A stretch of 64,000 nt of DNA, from the NCBI GenBank assembly GCA_027577595.1, contig JANBRJ010000022.1, positions 1 through 64,000 on the forward strand, read 5' to 3'. Shown here piece by piece: positions 59,786-64,000 of the stretch (position 1 is its first letter; every line of letters begins with the position of its first letter). A model generated the notes under the pieces. The model saw only the letters and a list, made by a program, of their open reading frames with translations. It had not been told where the DNA came from and did no database searches. Source of the DNA: Coemansia sp. RSA 487 (Eukaryota > Kickxellomycota > Kickxellomycetes > Kickxellales > Kickxellaceae). Made by a program: the position numbers and the translations under genes.

Positions 59786-60359
59786 AATCTACTATCAAGC
59801 TGTCTGTCTCTGAGAACAGCCATTGTCACTCGGACCTAAACCAGGTCTGTTACACACATTTCCAATTCCTGTGGACATTTTGTTCCGATTTTGACTCCTT
59901 GACGCTAGTGTTCAGCTAGGGGAAATGCCTTTCTCTAATCGACTCGTACAAGAATTTACAAGAACAAAATAGCAATAGTTAAATGAGGCAGCAGTGCAGA
60001 AAGGAAATTGTGGAAATCGCAATCAAATAAATATGCAGTGTGATCTTTTCCAGAAAAAAGATTGAGAAAAAAAGCAGCTGCAGTGATCAGGATCAAATTC
60101 CACTTTTCCGCTTGCGCGTTTCAGTTGCAGTTGCAGTCGCAGTGGTAGGCCCACTCTTTTGCACCATCTTTTCCTTCCTCTTTTAATACTCTTCATCAAC
60201 ACAAGCGCCTTATTTCTTTTGGTTTATTCTCTAGCTCTCATTCATTCATCAATTCACTTGTAATCTGCTTCCTTCGCCTGTACACCCGCCCTCCAACAAC
60301 AACACCACCACCACAAGCACTACCTCACAACACGAATTTCTCTGAAATTCGCACGAGCC
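59786..60359. other. Divergent promoter region uL13m / PSMD5
   Basis: The region contains an imperfect CAGTTGCAGTTGCAGTCGCAG tandem at about 60120-60142 and pyrimidine-rich leader sequence before the ATG at 60360. No gene is supported. Confidence 0.45.
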
Positions 60360-62057
60360 ATGTCTGACAAGGAGTACGTAGCTACAATCAAGCAGATATG
60401 CGAGCTTCTTCAGAGTGACCCGACACCAGATGTTATACAGGGGCTTCGCGACTCGTTTGCAAACCTGAGCATTCACCTAAAATCGGGACCGTTCCTGGAG
60501 GTTTTTGAAACCACCATTAGCAACATCCCGTTTGCAGCTCTCTTTTCACTACTGGCTGCTCCCGACAACAAGCTGATCGTATCTGTTGCCGAAGTGACGG
60601 ACCAGCTGCTAAACCCTGTGACGTGGTCGATGGTGCACCAGACATTCGAGGAGTACATCATCCAAGGGCTTGCGCACCCACATCCGACTGTAAAGTGCCT
60701 TGTTTTGAGCCAGTTTTTGAAATGCGAGCATGCAACGGATCCAGTAAGTGGCGCTTCCCCTTTCTTCAATCAAATCATTGTTTATTATGTTATGTTACCA
60801 TTCCTCATCAGGCCAGCCACTTCTTTCTTTATGCGCTAATCTTGCAGCCTGCTTTTTTTTGGTTATCTGGTATATCTTTGTTTTATTGAATCCCTGTAGT
60901 TTTCCGCGCAGTACGGACCACACATCTGGAAGTGCCTTGAGGGGAAGAGCGACACCAACGCCACCAAGCTGGCGAAAAGAGTCCTGATTCATCTTTTCAA
61001 TGTCGGAATGGCAACAGATCATTTATTTGCCAAAGAATCCCTAGAAGTTGTGAATGCCATACTTTCCGGTAGCGAAAGCCAGCGGTTCCGCGTTTACGAT
61101 GTGATTGCAATTTCGGCTGGAAAGTCGGACGATATATTTGTGTTTCTTTGCCAAAAGGGCATTATCGACACTTTTGTCAAAGAAGGCGATTCTGACGACA
61201 TCCTGGCTGTGATGAACTGGCATGAGCTACTGCCGATTCTCTGTGCATCGGCAGCTGCCTACACCTATCTCGATTCGCTGGGGATATTCTCAAGGCTATT
61301 GCAACAGCTCGATTTAAGCGACACAGAGGCAACAATCGCAACGGACTCGCTTGCACGGGTTTCAGCCTTAAAGTTGTTTTCGCGCATGGTCGATGCACCG
61401 GGAATCAAACCTACCGAGTTTTTTGTAAAGTACGATATTGCGCCTGTGCTTGGAAAGTTCATATCACCGGAGGGCTCTGAGGCTGAGCTAAAGTCAACAG
61501 CCATCAGCTGTCTTGGCACGATCGGCAACAACACTGCTGCTCTTGAGCACCTGGCCGCCGAGAAGACAGCACTCGATGCGCTTGTGGAGACATACAGCAG
61601 ATCGATAGGCCAGCTACGTGTCGAGTGTCTTCAGACCATTGCATGTATATTTGGACACGCTCCACAACCCACCAGCACGTCATCTCAGGCGTGCTACGAA
61701 CTATATTCCCGGCTTGCACAAGGAAAGTTTCTAGTGAGCGTTACTCAGGAAATAATGAAGGGTTTTGAGGAATCCTGCATTGCCGGTTTTGCCGTTATCC
61801 AGAAGATGGCCTTGCATGCATGGGGTGTGCGTGAAATTGCAAGCTATAAGACTGTGGTTAACTTTTTGCTTACGCGCGACTCATCGCGGGCCAAAATAGC
61901 GCAACAATGGCAGTTTTCAGCTGTGCAAGCGATCGCTGAATCCAAGGATGCCAAAGGTGTGTTTGAGTCTGACGACTATTCGCGGCTGCACAGATACGTA
62001 AAGGAGGGTCCATACTATATCAGCACTACGCCGCAGGTTGCGCTAAAGAGCTCATAG
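60360..62057 (+). CDS. PSMD5: 26S proteasome assembly chaperone PSMD5-like, two exons
   Basis: The exons are 60360-60743 and 60900-62057, phase 0, with donor GTAAGT and acceptor TGTAG, giving 513 residues. It is an all-helical, ARM/HEAT-like protein. The C-terminus closely matches human PSMD5/S5b (DDYSRLHRYVKEGPYYISTT). Internal stretches such as AHPHPTVKCLVLSQFLKCEH and RFRVYDVIAISAGKSD fit as well. PSMD5 (yeast Hsm3) chaperones the base of the 19S regulatory particle. The resemblance is to the animal protein more than to yeast Hsm3. Confidence 0.88.
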
Positions 62058-62412
62058 CTTTTTGGATCCATGTGCTCTCACTTTTTCTTTTTGGCATTAA
62101 TTTTGGAAAAGTATCAAAATCAAATCAATACAATTTTTTATTACATTGTACTTTTTTTTTTTTGGCTTGTCAAAAAAGTGATCAGTTTAAACTTATTCTT
62201 CCTTTCTTTGCTCCTGGTAAAGACACTAGACTTTTTATCTTTTTTTGCTTTCAACTGTTCGATACGGCTGTGCGGTCTTGGTACTTTTCAAAACAGTCAG
62301 GTTTTTGGGCTGGGTTTCAAGCTATCTGTACAATTCCCATCATTATCTATTATATTCGCCTAAATACAAGCTCATCGATATAGCCTCCCTCGTTTGGTAA
62401 CAGATAGTAAAA
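62058..62412. other. Intergenic PSMD5 / ENP1
   Basis: A T-rich segment of about 350 bases between two same-strand genes. No feature beyond the ENP1 leader is supported. Confidence 0.4.
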
Positions 62413-63753
62413 ATGCCAAAGATCACCAGCAAGAAGAAGGTGCGTCGCGACCCGCTGCACGTAGATTTAAAGTCCGATGGCCAGATCAAGACTAAAGGCA
62501 GAGCCAAATATACCGAGCGCGAGGAAAAGCGGATGGCGAAGGAGAGAAGTGAGGGGTACGTCGATCCAAAGACATCACAGCGGCTGATGCAGATTGCACG
62601 CGAGCAGCAGGAGGAAATTGCTGAAGAGGATGCCAGTGACGGAGAGGACGGTCTGTCTGAAGAGTATGGTGAGTTCCCAGAGGATGACAATGGTAGCGAT
62701 GGCAATAATGGAATCGACGAGTTTGATGGAGACGAGGAGGAGGAAGAGGAGTATGAATACGAGGAAGAGGAGCTGGTAGGCGACGATGCAGCTGTTTTTG
62801 AAAAGTTTATGCCCGCAGCTCCTCGTGAGCGGCAAAATCTGGCAGATATCATCATGGCCAAGATCAAAGAGCGCGAGACCGTAAAAATGGACGATGGTGC
62901 TGCCGATGTAGACGACTCCAAACAAAAAGATCGGCCAGTTCCCACCGGAATCGACCCCAAGATCGTCCAAGTGTACACAAAGGTCGGCGAGCTCCTAAGC
63001 AGATACAAGTCTGGCCCGGTTCCAAAGGCATTCAAGATTATTCCGTCGATCCGCAACTGGGAAGAGGTACTTTATCTGACCAACCCTGACTCGTGGACGC
63101 CTCACGCCATGTACCAGGCTACGCGGCTGTTTGTGTCAAATATGAAGCCCAAGCAGGCGCAACGGTTCCTCAATCTTGTTGTTCTTGATCGCGTGCGTAG
63201 CGACATTGCAGAAAACAAAAAGCTCAACTATCATCTATACATGGCGCTGAAGAAATCGCTTTACAAGCCAGCTGCGTTTTTCAAGGGTATTCTGTTCCCA
63301 CTCTGCGAGTCTGGTACATGTACATTGCGCGATGCCGTGATCATTGGCTCTGTTCTTGTCAAGGTATCTGTGCCACTGCTGCACTCTGCTGCTGCTCTTT
63401 TCCAGCTGGCGGAGATGGAATATTCCGGCCCGACATCTGTTTTCATCCGCGTTCTGCTTGACAAAAAGTACGCATTGCCGTACAAGGTAGTCGATAGCCT
63501 TGTGTTTCACTTTATGCGCTTCAAGCGTGAGGAACGCCAGCTGCCTGTGCTGTGGCATCAATCCTTCCTTGTTTTTGCGCAGCGCTACAAAGCCGATCTG
63601 ACGCCCGAGCAGAAGGACGGCCTGCTGAGCGTCCTCAAGGTGCAGTACCATCCGGAGATATCAGAAGAGATCCGTCGTGAAATCACACATTCTGTCTGTC
63701 GTGGCGAGGTGCTTGTTCCGCAAGACGGCATGGATGTGGATATGAAGGCATGA
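62413..63753 (+). CDS. ENP1: Bystin / ENP1, pre-40S processing factor
   Basis: This 446-residue bystin is needed for 18S rRNA processing and export of pre-40S particles. It has a basic N-terminus (MPKITSKKKVRRDPLHVDLK), then a long acidic stretch at about 70-125 (DGDEEEEEEYEYEEEELVGD). The conserved bystin domain follows: YTKVGELLSRYKSGPVPKAF, NPDSWTPHAMYQATRLFVSN, YKPAAFFKGILFPLCESGTC and LPVLWHQSFLVFAQRYK. Length and order are standard. There is no intron. Confidence 0.97.
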   Translation: MPKITSKKKVRRDPLHVDLKSDGQIKTKGRAKYTEREEKRMAKERSEGYVDPKTSQRLMQIAREQQEEIAEEDASDGEDGLSEEYGEFPEDDNGSDGNNGIDEFDGDEEEEEEYEYEEEELVGDDAAVFEKFMPAAPRERQNLADIIMAKIKERETVKMDDGAADVDDSKQKDRPVPTGIDPKIVQVYTKVGELLSRYKSGPVPKAFKIIPSIRNWEEVLYLTNPDSWTPHAMYQATRLFVSNMKPKQAQRFLNLVVLDRVRSDIAENKKLNYHLYMALKKSLYKPAAFFKGILFPLCESGTCTLRDAVIIGSVLVKVSVPLLHSAAALFQLAEMEYSGPTSVFIRVLLDKKYALPYKVVDSLVFHFMRFKREERQLPVLWHQSFLVFAQRYKADLTPEQKDGLLSVLKVQYHPEISEEIRREITHSVCRGEVLVPQDGMDVDMKA

Positions 63754-64000
63754 TCATGGCTATAGCCGTTTTTTGTTGAGGGAAAGGCGTTTAATTATTT
63801 TTGCTTTGCACATGGTTTTGTTTTTAGCAGTTTGTCTGTCACCACTTCTTTAACACGCAGCTATGAAAGTCAAGTGTCGAACAACATTAGACAAAATGGG
63901 GCATGGGAACTTTGGATTGCGCGGCATCCATTTATAAAACATTCGCATATTCTGGGATGTGGTGGCTTGCAAGGTGGCGGATCCGCCACATCTTTCCAAG
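63754..64000. other. Right end: ENP1 3' flank with a perfect palindrome
   Basis: A perfect 16-base palindrome GTGGCGGATCCGCCAC lies at 63974-63989. A TTTATAAAA about 45 bases earlier (63930) suggests the promoter of a gene beyond the window. Neither is proven. Confidence 0.35.

Noticed and set aside
1-64000. CRISPR arrays, operons or prokaryotic-type defence loci
   Set aside because: The window is eukaryotic nuclear DNA with spliced genes. No regularly spaced repeats were seen.

Overview
The window is a gene-dense nuclear segment of a fungus. It has short GT-AG introns (about 50-320 bp), a complete tRNA-Val(AAC) gene, fungal beta-tubulin, the fungal DUF1748 family, mitochondrial ATP synthase subunit h and many single-copy housekeeping genes. 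Several genes look like animal-type versions rather than yeast-type ones: SLX4 with two UBZ-like fingers, a PSMD5-type proteasome chaperone, THOC5, and NBR1 with ZZ and FW domains. Together with GC-rich L1/Tx1-like LINEs this suggests an early-diverging, non-Dikarya fungus, perhaps Zoopagomycota/Kickxellomycotina. That placement is inference.

Layout. 0-8.6 kb: kynurenine-type aminotransferase, beta-tubulin, PP2A activator PTPA, a decayed Fanzor (eukaryotic TnpB-like) C-terminus, proteasome beta-2 and a DUF1748 mini-protein. 8.6-14.7 kb: AT-rich, gene-poor, with one membrane/coiled-coil protein of unknown function. 14.7-34.3 kb: RFT1, PP4 regulatory subunit 3 (five exons), a secreted two-exon acidic protein, thymidylate kinase, VPS26 (three exons), SURF1, DPH5, TRM1, THOC5 and a PHD-JmjC demethylase.

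35.2-42.6 kb: an almost complete GC-rich LINE on the minus strand. Its 5' end abuts the tRNA-Val gene, and a 5' fragment of a second copy lies head-to-tail behind it. 42.8-44.4 kb: two small nuclear genes for mitochondrial proteins, ATP synthase subunit h (four tiny exons) and ribosomal protein uS17m. They share a repeated 3'-flanking motif and are separated by a fragment of another LINE. 44.7-52 kb: a BAHD-like acyltransferase, SLX4 (two exons), a decayed Tc1/mariner element, a dispersed repeat also present near 21 kb, and a small secreted protein.

52.4-64 kb: an NBR1-like receptor with five ZZ modules, a GPI-anchored protein, two small orphan ORFs, then RLP24, uL13m, PSMD5 and ENP1/bystin. 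Most of the genes serve basic cell functions: ribosome biogenesis, proteasome, mitochondria, translation fidelity (DPH5, TRM1), glycosylation and retromer. They are not an operon. The unusual content is the accessory layer of LINEs, Fanzor relic, mariner relic and repeats, plus lineage-specific traits of individual proteins such as Met198 in beta-tubulin. Exon structures were assembled by eye from reading frame, splice consensus and family resemblance. No alignment or search was run.
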